Position numbers and translations under genes: made by a program. A stretch of DNA of 64,000 nucleotides from Flavobacteria bacterium BAL38 (lineage in GTDB: Bacteria > Bacteroidota > Bacteroidia > Flavobacteriales > Flavobacteriaceae): contig AAXX01000004.1 of assembly GCA_000169355.1 (NCBI GenBank), positions 1-64,000 on the forward strand, read 5' to 3'. Below are positions 29,356-37,228 of the stretch, piece by piece (the first letter of the stretch is position 1; the number at the start of each line of letters is the position of its first letter). The notes beneath the pieces were generated by a model that was not told the DNA's origin, ran no database searches, and was given only the letters and a program-made list of their open reading frames with translations.

Positions 29356-30447
29356 ATGAAGTATAAAATAAACATCAAATCCTTACTTTTTCTTTTATAT
29401 ATTTTGAGTTCTACACTTATGTTCTCTCAAAATTCAACAAAATTTAAAGTCGTTTTAGATGCTGGTCATGGAGGAAAAGACCCAGGAACAATGAGGGGAA
29501 ATATTAAAGAAAAAGATATTGCTTTAGCTGTTGTATTAAAAATTGGTAAAATATTAGAACAAAACAAAGATATAACCGTTATATATACTCGTAAAACAGA
29601 TGTTTTTGTCGAATTAAGAGAAAGAGCAAATATTGCAAATAAGGCTAAAGCCAATTTATTTATTTCGGTACATTGTAATGGTGTAAAAAGTACAGCAGCA
29701 AAAGGGACTGAAACATTTGTAATGGGAATGTCTAGAACTGATACTAATTTAGATATTTCTAAAAAAGAAAATGGGGTAATTTTTTTAGAAGAAAACTACA
29801 ATGAAAAATATAAAGGATTTGATCCTAATAATCCGGCAACGCTATTAGGCTTGAAAATTTTGCAAGAAGAATTTTTAAATCAAAGTATTGAATTAGCGTC
29901 TGATATAGAAAATAATTTTGTTTCTAAAAATAATCGTTATTCAAGAGGTGTAAAACAGCAACCAATTTGGGTTTTAGATGCAACGGTAATGCCGGGAGTT
30001 TTAATAGAATTAGGTTTTGTTTCTCATCCTGAAGAAGGAGCATACATTAGTTCTGAAGGAGGAAAGGAAGAAATGTCTAGTTCAATTTCAAATGCAATTA
30101 TTACCTATAAAAACAAATTTTATAACACTGTTTCCGAAGGAGAAACTCAAACACAAACATCTTCGGATAATTCATCTACGCTAGATAATAACTCTAACAC
30201 AACTGAAAGTAATAATTCAAATTCTAATAAAGTTTATTACAAAGTTCAAATTTGCGCTCTTAGTAAAAAAGTTGCAACAAAATCTTCAAATTTTAAAGGT
30301 TTAAAACCTATTAGTTTTGAAAAAGAGAAAAAAATATACAAGTATTTTTACGGAAAAGAAACCGATTATGATACTTGTAAAATAAAACTAGAAGAAGCAA
30401 AGAAAAAAGGCTTTACTACGGCTTATATTGTTAAATTCACAAATTAA
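29356..30447 (+). CDS. N-acetylmuramoyl-L-alanine amidase with SPOR-like tail (copy 1)
   Basis: 363 residues. It cleaves the lactyl bond between N-acetylmuramic acid and the stem peptide in the periplasm. A signal peptide (about 1-25) is followed by an Amidase_3 domain (30-260): zinc ligands His38 in LDAGHGGKD, the Glu of KEKDIALA and His in FISVHCNG, and the catalytic Glu in VLIELGFVSHPEEG. A Ser/Asn/Thr-rich linker (260-295) leads to a C-terminal region of about 65 residues (KVYYKVQICALSKK to AYIVKF) that looks like a SPOR-type peptidoglycan-binding domain. The next gene is a diverged copy 7 bp away. It is the first gene of a long plus-strand series, divergent from lptD. Confidence 0.92.
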   Translation: MKYKINIKSLLFLLYILSSTLMFSQNSTKFKVVLDAGHGGKDPGTMRGNIKEKDIALAVVLKIGKILEQNKDITVIYTRKTDVFVELRERANIANKAKANLFISVHCNGVKSTAAKGTETFVMGMSRTDTNLDISKKENGVIFLEENYNEKYKGFDPNNPATLLGLKILQEEFLNQSIELASDIENNFVSKNNRYSRGVKQQPIWVLDATVMPGVLIELGFVSHPEEGAYISSEGGKEEMSSSISNAIITYKNKFYNTVSEGETQTQTSSDNSSTLDNNSNTTESNNSNSNKVYYKVQICALSKKVATKSSNFKGLKPISFEKEKKIYKYFYGKETDYDTCKIKLEEAKKKGFTTAYIVKFTN

Positions 30448-30454
30448 AAATTAA

Positions 30455-31570
30455 TTGAAGATGTTGAATAAAATTGTATTTGTATTTTCCACAATGCTTT
30501 TTTTATCGGGGTATAGCCAAACACAAAAATTTAAAGTAGTTTTAGATGCAGGTCATGGTGGAAAAGATTACGGAGCTGTTTATCATGGTAATATTGAAAA
30601 AAATATTGCTTTACAAACAGCGCTAAGAGTAGGTGCTATTTTAGAAAAAGATCCACAAATTGAAGTTGTGTATACACGTAAATCGGATGTTTTTATAGAA
30701 TTGCAGCAAAGAGCTACCATTGCTAATAAATCTAAAGGAAGTATTTTTGTTTCCATGCATTGTAATGCAAATAAAAATCAATCGGCTTCAGGTAATGAAA
30801 CATATGTAATGGGTATTACTCGTAATGCATCCAATTTAGAAGTTGCAAAAAGCGAAAATGAGGTGGTTACTCTGGAAACCGACTATAAAATTAAATATGA
30901 TGGTTTTGATCCGAATTCTCCTGAATCTGTTATAGGAATTTCTATACTTCAAGAAGAACATTTAGATCAAAGTATAGAATTAGCCGGTAGAGTGCAACAA
31001 TTTTTCACAAAAAAAACAGACAGTAAAAATAGAGGTGTAAAGCAAGCAGGATTTTTAGTTTTAAGACAAATAACCATGCCTAGAGTACTAATTGAAATGG
31101 GATTTGTTTCTAATAAAGAAGAAGGCGAATTTTTAAATTCAGAATCAGGCCAAGCTAAATTAGCCGAAGCTATTGCGGGTTCTATCTTGGATTATAAAAA
31201 TGAGTTCTTTAATCCAACAAATACTGATAATGTAAAAGAAGATGTGAAAGTTGTAGCACCAAAAGAAGAAATTGTTAGTAAAGAAACTCCTAAGAAGGTT
31301 GAAAAGGGTAATGAAAAAGGTATTGTGTTTAAAATTCAAATTGCAGCAAGTACAAAAGAATTGCAAACTATACCTTCAAATTTTAAAGGATTAAAGCCAA
31401 TTTCATCCGAATTTACAGGAAGCCTTTATAAATATTTTTATGCATCAGAAAATAATTACAATGATGCCAAGCAAAAATTAGAAGAAGCCAAACAAAAAGG
31501 TTATTCAACTGCTTTTATTGTTGCTTATAAAGATGGAATAAAAATAAACGTAACCGACGCCATAAAATAA
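30455..31570 (+). CDS. N-acetylmuramoyl-L-alanine amidase with SPOR-like tail (copy 2)
   Basis: 371 residues with the same architecture as the preceding gene: signal peptide (MLNKIVFVFSTMLFLSGYSQ, preceded by MK), Amidase_3 domain with LDAGHGGKDYG, the Glu of NIEKNIAL, VSMHCNAN and VLIEMGFVSNKEEG, a Lys/Glu/Pro-rich linker in place of the Ser/Asn-rich one, and a C-terminal SPOR-like region (VFKIQIAASTKE to AFIVAYKDG) plus a short extra tail. The two amidases share most of the catalytic domain but differ in linker chemistry and in details near the active site, which suggests an old tandem duplication with some specialisation. The 7-bp spacing implies cotranscription. Confidence 0.92.
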   Translation: MKMLNKIVFVFSTMLFLSGYSQTQKFKVVLDAGHGGKDYGAVYHGNIEKNIALQTALRVGAILEKDPQIEVVYTRKSDVFIELQQRATIANKSKGSIFVSMHCNANKNQSASGNETYVMGITRNASNLEVAKSENEVVTLETDYKIKYDGFDPNSPESVIGISILQEEHLDQSIELAGRVQQFFTKKTDSKNRGVKQAGFLVLRQITMPRVLIEMGFVSNKEEGEFLNSESGQAKLAEAIAGSILDYKNEFFNPTNTDNVKEDVKVVAPKEEIVSKETPKKVEKGNEKGIVFKIQIAASTKELQTIPSNFKGLKPISSEFTGSLYKYFYASENNYNDAKQKLEEAKQKGYSTAFIVAYKDGIKINVTDAIK

Positions 31571-31605
31571 AATAAAAGTTTATTTTTGTTAAAAATTATA
31601 ATGTT

Positions 31606-32559
31606 TTGAAACTAACAAAAGAAATTAAAACCGCTGTTCTAGTAATTGTATCTATATTTTTATTTATTTGGGGATATAATTTTTTAAAAGGAAAAGACTT
31701 ATTTGAAAGTAGTACACGTGTTTATGTTGTTTATGACAATGTAGCCGGACTTGTAAATTCGGCTCCAGTAACTTTAAACGGTTTAGCTATTGGTAAAGTA
31801 AACGCTATTACTATTCAACCTGATGGAAAGTTATTAGTAGAAATGCAAATTAATACCGACTTTCCAATTTCTAATTCTAGTATAGCTGAAATCTATGATT
31901 CTGGATTAGTAGGAGGAAGACAAATTGCTATTAAACCTAATTTCCAAGATAAAAATTATATTAAAACTGGCGATTATTTAAAAGCTAGTAGCAAGTTAGG
32001 TATTACAGATGCTTTAGCACAACAACTAGAGCCTTTACAATTTAAAGTTCAAAAACTTTTAGACAATGCAGATGTATTGTTTGCAAACGTAAATGATATT
32101 TTAGACGAAAAAACGAAGCAAAATCTTAAAAATAGTATATCTGAGTTAAATAAAACCCTTTCTGAATTTAGTGAGGTTTCCAAAAATCTTAATGGTTTAG
32201 TGGCAGAAAACAAGAATAAACTAAATTCTACCTTAACTAACTTAGATAAAACAACAGCTAATTTTTCAAAAATTTCAGATTCAATTGCTTCTGCTAACTT
32301 AGGGCAAACGGTTAAAAATTTAGAAAAAACATTAGCTAATGTAGATAAAATTATGTCTGACATTGATAGTGGTAAAGGAACAATGGGTAAATTAATGAAA
32401 GACGATGCTATGTATACTAACTTTACTAATACTTCTAAAGAATTAGAATTGTTATTGCAAGATGTAAGACTACATCCAACGCGATACGTAAATGTTTCGC
32501 TTTTTGGAAAGAAAAACAAACCATATGTTGCACCAGTTAATGATTCAATAAAAAAATAA
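31606..32559 (+). CDS. MlaD-family (MCE domain) lipid-transport protein
   Basis: 317 residues beginning with TTG at 31606; an ATG five bases earlier is out of frame and stops at once. One N-terminal membrane helix (about 7-25, VLVIVSIFLFIWGYNFLKG) leads to an MCE domain (about 38-118) with VVYDNVAGLVNSAPVTLNGLAIGKV and EIYDSGLVGGRQIAI. A long helical, coiled-coil-like region (about 130-285) follows with repeated heptads (LNKTLSEFSEVSKNLNGLV and similar). MlaD-like proteins form periplasmic rings that pass phospholipids between membranes with an ABC ATPase and permease. Those partners are not adjacent here. It follows the amidases by 35 bp. Confidence 0.88.
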   Translation: MKLTKEIKTAVLVIVSIFLFIWGYNFLKGKDLFESSTRVYVVYDNVAGLVNSAPVTLNGLAIGKVNAITIQPDGKLLVEMQINTDFPISNSSIAEIYDSGLVGGRQIAIKPNFQDKNYIKTGDYLKASSKLGITDALAQQLEPLQFKVQKLLDNADVLFANVNDILDEKTKQNLKNSISELNKTLSEFSEVSKNLNGLVAENKNKLNSTLTNLDKTTANFSKISDSIASANLGQTVKNLEKTLANVDKIMSDIDSGKGTMGKLMKDDAMYTNFTNTSKELELLLQDVRLHPTRYVNVSLFGKKNKPYVAPVNDSIKK

Positions 32560-32569
32560 ATTTTATACG

Positions 32570-33898
32570 ATGAATTTTTTAGATAATATTTTCTTCGCAT
32601 TGCTTTTAGCAATTGGTATAGGTTATTTTGCAATTAATGTAAAAAAACTAATTCGAAATATAAAATTAGGCCACGATGTAGATCGTAGTGATAATGCTTC
32701 TGAACGATGGAAGAATATGGCTATGGTTGCATTAGGACAGTCTAAAATGGTAAAACGACCAATAGCTGGTTTTTTACACATTATTGTTTATGTAGGTTTT
32801 GTTGTAATTAATATTGAAGTTATTGAAATTATAATTGATGGTCTTTTTGGTACTCATAGAGTGTTATCTTTTATGGGCGGATTTTATGATATACTTATTG
32901 GTACATTTGAAATTTTAGCTTTATTAGTTTTAATAACAGTTGTTATTTTTTGGATTAGAAGAAACGTTACTAAATTAGCTCGTTTTACAAGTACTGATTT
33001 AAAAGGTAAACCTAGTAATGACGCCAATTATATCTTATATTTTGAAGTGGTATTAATGACGTTATTCTTATTGATGAATGCTGCGGATTTTCATTTGCAG
33101 AATGTTCCAGGGGGATTTAAAGATTATAGTGCTCATGGAAGTTTTCCAATTTCACAATTTATAGCACCAATTTTTAATGGAGTAAATTCAAGTTTAGTTT
33201 TTATTATTGAAAGAGCTGCATGGTGGTTACACATTGCCGGAATTTTAGTTTTCTTAAACTATTTATACTTCTCTAAACACTTACACATTTTATTAGCTTT
33301 CCCTAATACTTTTTATGCCGACTTAAATGCAAAAGGGAAATTAAACAATTTAGAAAGTGTTACAAATGAAGTAAAATTAATGATGGACCCAACAGCAGAT
33401 CATTTTGCAGCTCCAGCAAACCCTGATGCTGTTCCTGCAAAATTTGGAGCTTCAGATGTTCAAGATTTAAATTGGGTTCAATTATTAAATGCTTATAGCT
33501 GTACCGAGTGTGGTCGTTGTACTTCTTCTTGTCCGGCAAATCAAACAGGTAAAAAATTATCGCCTCGTAAGATTATGATGGATACGCGTGATCGTTTAGA
33601 AGAAGTAGGAAGAAATATCGATTTAAATAAAGGAGTTTTTGTTGATGATGGTAAATCATTATTAAACGATTACATCACTCCAGAAGAATTATGGGCTTGT
33701 ACAACTTGTAATGCATGTGTTGAAGAATGTCCAATTAATATTAGTCCGTTATCAATTATTATCGATATGCGTCGTTATTTGGTAATGGAACAAAGTGCAG
33801 CACCAATGGAGCTAAACAATATGATGAGTAATATTGAAAATAACGGTGCTCCTTGGCAATACAATCAAATGGATCGTTTAAATTGGGTAAACGAATAA
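32570..33898 (+). CDS. Membrane-bound (Fe-S) protein, HdrC/D-like, two 4Fe-4S clusters
   Basis: 442 residues. Four to five N-terminal membrane helices (about 4-22, 65-88, 100-125, 150-170, 210-235) precede a cytoplasmic ferredoxin-like part. That part carries two classical cysteine sets, CTECGRCTSSCP (about 311-322) and CTTCNACVEECP (about 379-390), each for a [4Fe-4S] cluster. This combination resembles the membrane/ferredoxin subunits of heterodisulfide-reductase-like and DsrMK-like complexes that pass electrons between quinones and a CCG-domain partner. The next gene encodes that partner type. Substrate and direction of electron flow are unknown. It starts 10 bp after the MlaD-like gene. 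Confidence 0.87.
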   Translation: MNFLDNIFFALLLAIGIGYFAINVKKLIRNIKLGHDVDRSDNASERWKNMAMVALGQSKMVKRPIAGFLHIIVYVGFVVINIEVIEIIIDGLFGTHRVLSFMGGFYDILIGTFEILALLVLITVVIFWIRRNVTKLARFTSTDLKGKPSNDANYILYFEVVLMTLFLLMNAADFHLQNVPGGFKDYSAHGSFPISQFIAPIFNGVNSSLVFIIERAAWWLHIAGILVFLNYLYFSKHLHILLAFPNTFYADLNAKGKLNNLESVTNEVKLMMDPTADHFAAPANPDAVPAKFGASDVQDLNWVQLLNAYSCTECGRCTSSCPANQTGKKLSPRKIMMDTRDRLEEVGRNIDLNKGVFVDDGKSLLNDYITPEELWACTTCNACVEECPINISPLSIIIDMRRYLVMEQSAAPMELNNMMSNIENNGAPWQYNQMDRLNWVNE

Positions 33899-33930
33899 TT
33901 TTACATTAACTATCATAAATAGTATATATT

Positions 33931-34722
33931 ATGTCTGAAAATTTAATTGTACCAACAATGGCCCAAATGATGGCCGAAGGAAAACAACCTGAAATTTTAT
34001 TTTGGGTAGGTTCTGCTGGTAGTTTCGATGACAGAGCAAAAAAAATCACAAGAGCTTTCGTTAAAATTTTAAACAAAGCAAATGTAAATTTTGCAGTTTT
34101 AGGTACAGAAGAAAGTTGTACAGGGGATGTAGCAAAAAGAGCTGGAAATGAATTTTTATTTCAAATGCAAGCTTTAATGAATATTGAATTGCTAAATGCT
34201 TACGAAGTAAAGAAAATTGTAACCTGCGATCCTCATTCGTTTAATTGCTTAAAAAATGAATATCCAAGCTTAGGTGGAAATTATGAAGTTGTTCACCATA
34301 CTCAATTTATTCAACAGCTTTTAAAAGAAGGACGTATTGATTTTAATAAAGACACTTATAAAGGTAGTCGTATTACTTTTCATGATCCTTGTTATTTAGG
34401 TAGAGCTAACAATGAATACCAAGCTCCAAGAGAAATATTATCGCAAACAAATGCACAAATTGTTGAGATGAAACGAAGTAAAAGTTCTGCTTTATGTTGC
34501 GGTGCTGGTGGAGCTCAAATGTTTAAAGAACCTGAAAAAGGGAATATGGAAATTAACGTTTTAAGAACACAAGATGCTCTTGAAACTACTCCAAATATTA
34601 TTGCTACTGGTTGTCCTTATTGTAATACAATGATGACAGATGGAGTGAAATTTGCCCACAAAGAAAACGAAGTTAAAGTGTTAGATATTGCAGAAATAAT
34701 TGCAAATGCACAAAACTTATAA
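33931..34722 (+). CDS. CCG-domain (Fe-S) oxidoreductase subunit, HdrB/LutA-like
   Basis: 263 residues. The cysteine-rich CCG signature appears as FHDPCYLGR followed by ALCCGAGGAQMF, with IATGCPYCNTMMTDG near the end and CDPHSFNCLKNEYP earlier. Such domains bind unusual non-cubane [4Fe-4S] clusters in heterodisulfide reductase HdrB/D and occur in lactate-utilisation LutA and glycolate oxidase GlcF. It lies 32 bp after the membrane Fe-S gene, and the two probably form a quinone-linked electron-transfer unit. No lactate or glycolate dehydrogenase subunit is adjacent, so the redox partner is unknown. Confidence 0.87.
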   Translation: MSENLIVPTMAQMMAEGKQPEILFWVGSAGSFDDRAKKITRAFVKILNKANVNFAVLGTEESCTGDVAKRAGNEFLFQMQALMNIELLNAYEVKKIVTCDPHSFNCLKNEYPSLGGNYEVVHHTQFIQQLLKEGRIDFNKDTYKGSRITFHDPCYLGRANNEYQAPREILSQTNAQIVEMKRSKSSALCCGAGGAQMFKEPEKGNMEINVLRTQDALETTPNIIATGCPYCNTMMTDGVKFAHKENEVKVLDIAEIIANAQNL

Positions 34723-34736
34723 ATTAAAAACTTAAA

Positions 34737-35333
34737 ATGAAAAAAATACTATTATTATTAGTACTTGTTGGAAATATTACTTTTGCTCAAAAACTAACAA
34801 AAGAGCAGTTATCTGAAAAATTAGCTGAAAAAGCTTGTGGCTGTGCTGAAAAACAAGAAATTACAAAAGAAAATTTCGAATTAACAATTGGAATTTGTTT
34901 GTTAGAAGGTATTAGTGCCTATGAAAAAGATGTTGAAAAACATTATGGTAAAGACATTATCTCTAACGATTCAAAAATGGAAGAGTTAGGATATGAAGTT
35001 GGAAAAAAAATGGGATTAAGATGTCCTGTTGTTTTTAAATTCATGTTAGATGATATGGAAGAAGATAATGATACTGATGAACAATTTGAAGTTTCTGGAA
35101 AAGTTTCAGAAATTAAATCAGAACAATTTATAACTTTTATTATCAAAGAAGATTCTGGTAAAACAAATCAATTCATCTTGTTAAGTAATTTTGAAAATGC
35201 TTTCTTATTAACAGATAAGGTTTTAAAAGTAGCTGATGCTGTAGATGTTACGTATTACGAAATGGAATTATTTGATGCTAAATTAGGTCAATTTATATCT
35301 TTCAAAATTGTTTCTGATATCATAAAAAAATAA
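34737..35333 (+). CDS. Hypothetical exported protein
   Basis: 198 residues. The signal peptide MKKILLLLVLVGNITFAQ is followed by a helical cysteine-containing part (LAEKACGCAEK, ITIGICLLEG-like, GLRCPVVFKFML; four cysteines that could form disulfides). A charged linker leads to a beta-rich C-terminal part (about 115-198). I recognise no family. The first half resembles small periplasmic helical proteins common in flavobacteria, and the second could be an OB-like barrel. It follows the CCG subunit by 14 bp and precedes the next gene by 2 bp, so it is in the same transcript. Confidence 0.72.
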   Translation: MKKILLLLVLVGNITFAQKLTKEQLSEKLAEKACGCAEKQEITKENFELTIGICLLEGISAYEKDVEKHYGKDIISNDSKMEELGYEVGKKMGLRCPVVFKFMLDDMEEDNDTDEQFEVSGKVSEIKSEQFITFIIKEDSGKTNQFILLSNFENAFLLTDKVLKVADAVDVTYYEMELFDAKLGQFISFKIVSDIIKK

Positions 35334-35335
35334 AC

Positions 35336-35818
35336 ATGTTTGTACCTTTTGATACTTTACCTGAAGATTCTAAAATATGGATTTATCAATCTAATAGAAA
35401 ATTCTCTGACGAAGAAATTCAGGAAATTGAAACAGAATTAAAGTTCTTTTTAGAAAACTGGACTTCTCACGGAGAACATCTAGAATCGTCATTTGTTACT
35501 CGTTATAATCGATTTATTATAATTGCTGTTAATCAAGAAGTAAAAGCAGCTACCGGTTGTTCAATTGATGCGTCAGTTCAGTTAATTCAGAATTTAGAGC
35601 AAAAATACAATGTTGATTTACTAGATAAAATGAACGTGACTTTTAAAATAGGTGAACACGTTGCATTTAAACCCTTATTAGAATTTAAAAAATTAGCTAA
35701 AGAAAAAGCCGTTTCAGAAAATACAATTGTGTTTAATAATTTATTAAATACATTAGGTGAATGGAAAGATTTCTGGGAAGTTCCTGCTTGCGAAAGTTGG
35801 CACAATAGATTTTTTTAG
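35336..35818 (+). CDS. Conserved hypothetical protein (no ATPase motif)
   Basis: 160 residues, cytoplasmic in appearance. Visible motifs: IWIYQSNRKFS near the N-terminus, LENWTSHGEHLESSFVTRYNRFIIIAV in the middle, and ATGCSIDASVQLIQNLEQKY. Homologues in flavobacteria are, from memory, often labelled 'ABC transporter ATPase', but there is no Walker A, Walker B or ABC signature in this chain, so that label is not supported here. The Cys-Ser-Ile-Asp segment and the paired Trp/His residues are striking but cannot be assigned. It starts 2 bp after the preceding gene and 35 bp before serB. Confidence 0.78.
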   Translation: MFVPFDTLPEDSKIWIYQSNRKFSDEEIQEIETELKFFLENWTSHGEHLESSFVTRYNRFIIIAVNQEVKAATGCSIDASVQLIQNLEQKYNVDLLDKMNVTFKIGEHVAFKPLLEFKKLAKEKAVSENTIVFNNLLNTLGEWKDFWEVPACESWHNRFF

Positions 35819-35853
35819 TAAATATTTCTTATTAAACGTACTTTTAAAACATT

Positions 35854-37077
35854 ATGGCTAGCGATATTTTTTTATTAAATATATCAGGACAAGACAAACC
35901 CGGATTAACTTCATCTTTAACAGCTGTTTTAGCAGAATACGATGCTAAAGTGTTAGATATTGGTCAAGCAAATATTCATGATACTTTATCTTTAGGAATT
36001 CTTTTTCAAATCAAATCTGGAAAAAAATCAGCTGCTGTTTTAAAAGACTTATTATTCAAATCGTATGAACTTGGAATTAAAGCCAAGTTTAAACCTATTT
36101 CTCTTGAAGATTATGAAAATTGGGTTGGGCTTCAAGGAAAAGATCGTTATATAGTTACTCTTTTAGGAGAAAAATTAACTGCCGAACAAATATCTGAAGT
36201 AACAAAAGTAATTTCAGATAAACAGCTAAACATTGATGCTATAAAACGTTTAACAGGAAGATCTTCCTTAGTAAAAGAAGATGATTATCCTAGAGCATCA
36301 ATTCAATTATCAATTAGAGGAATAATTAAAGATAAGTCTGAATTTACAGAAAAATTCATGCAAATTTCAAGAGACTTAGATGTTGATATTGCTTTTCAAG
36401 AAGATAATATTTATAGAAGAAACAGACGTTTAGTTTGTTTTGATATGGATTCTACTTTAATTCAAACGGAAGTTATAGACGAACTTGCCGAACTAGCAGG
36501 AGTAGGAGAACAAGTAAGAGCTATAACAGAATCTGCTATGCAAGGCGAAATAGACTTTAACGAAAGTTTTAAACAACGCATGCAACTTTTAAAAGGTTTA
36601 AAAGAAGATGTTTTAGAAGAAGTTGCTCTTAATTTGCCAATTACTAAAGGAGCAAGAAGACTTATAGACACATTAAAAGCTTATGGTTTTAAAACAGCCA
36701 TACTTTCAGGAGGTTTTACCTATTTTGGTAATTATCTTCAAAAAGAATTAGGTATCGATTATGTTTTTGCAAATCAATTAGAAATTAAAGATGGAACTTT
36801 AACAGGTGGCTACATTGGTGAAATTGTTGATGGAAATAAAAAAGCAGAATTATTAAAAGAATTAGCAAAGAAAGAAGGGATTCATATTAGTCAAACTATT
36901 GCAATTGGTGATGGTGCTAATGATTTACCAATGTTAAATTTAGCTGGTTTGGGTATTGCTTTTCATGCAAAACCTAAAGTTAAAGATAATGCTCAAAGTG
37001 CTATTTCTAGTATTGGGTTAGACGGTGTTCTTTATTTGTTAGGTTATCATGATAGACATATTGATCTTTTACAATAA
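35854..37077 (+). CDS. serB: Phosphoserine phosphatase with N-terminal ACT-like domains
   Basis: 407 residues. It dephosphorylates phosphoserine in the last step of serine synthesis. Residues about 1-90 and 95-180 look like two ACT-type regulatory domains (LLNISGQDKPGLTSSLTAVLAEY opens the first), implying amino-acid control. The HAD phosphatase domain follows: nucleophile Asp197 and Asp199 in CFDMDSTLIQTE, the cap motif AMQGEIDFNESF, LSGGFTYF, and GDGANDLPML with the Mg-binding Asp pair. All key residues are present. It ends a run of closely spaced plus-strand genes; a 151-bp gap follows. Confidence 0.95.
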   Translation: MASDIFLLNISGQDKPGLTSSLTAVLAEYDAKVLDIGQANIHDTLSLGILFQIKSGKKSAAVLKDLLFKSYELGIKAKFKPISLEDYENWVGLQGKDRYIVTLLGEKLTAEQISEVTKVISDKQLNIDAIKRLTGRSSLVKEDDYPRASIQLSIRGIIKDKSEFTEKFMQISRDLDVDIAFQEDNIYRRNRRLVCFDMDSTLIQTEVIDELAELAGVGEQVRAITESAMQGEIDFNESFKQRMQLLKGLKEDVLEEVALNLPITKGARRLIDTLKAYGFKTAILSGGFTYFGNYLQKELGIDYVFANQLEIKDGTLTGGYIGEIVDGNKKAELLKELAKKEGIHISQTIAIGDGANDLPMLNLAGLGIAFHAKPKVKDNAQSAISSIGLDGVLYLLGYHDRHIDLLQ

Positions 37078-37228
37078 TTTTTTTAATTAAAATTGAAAAC
37101 TTTCCAGAACAATTAATGTCGTTAACAACTTTCTTCATAAAATAAACCTAACACCCTTTAATTTAAAAGAGAAATATAGTAATTTGGCATAGATTTAGTT
37201 CTTAGTACAAAAAATCAAACTTTTATTT

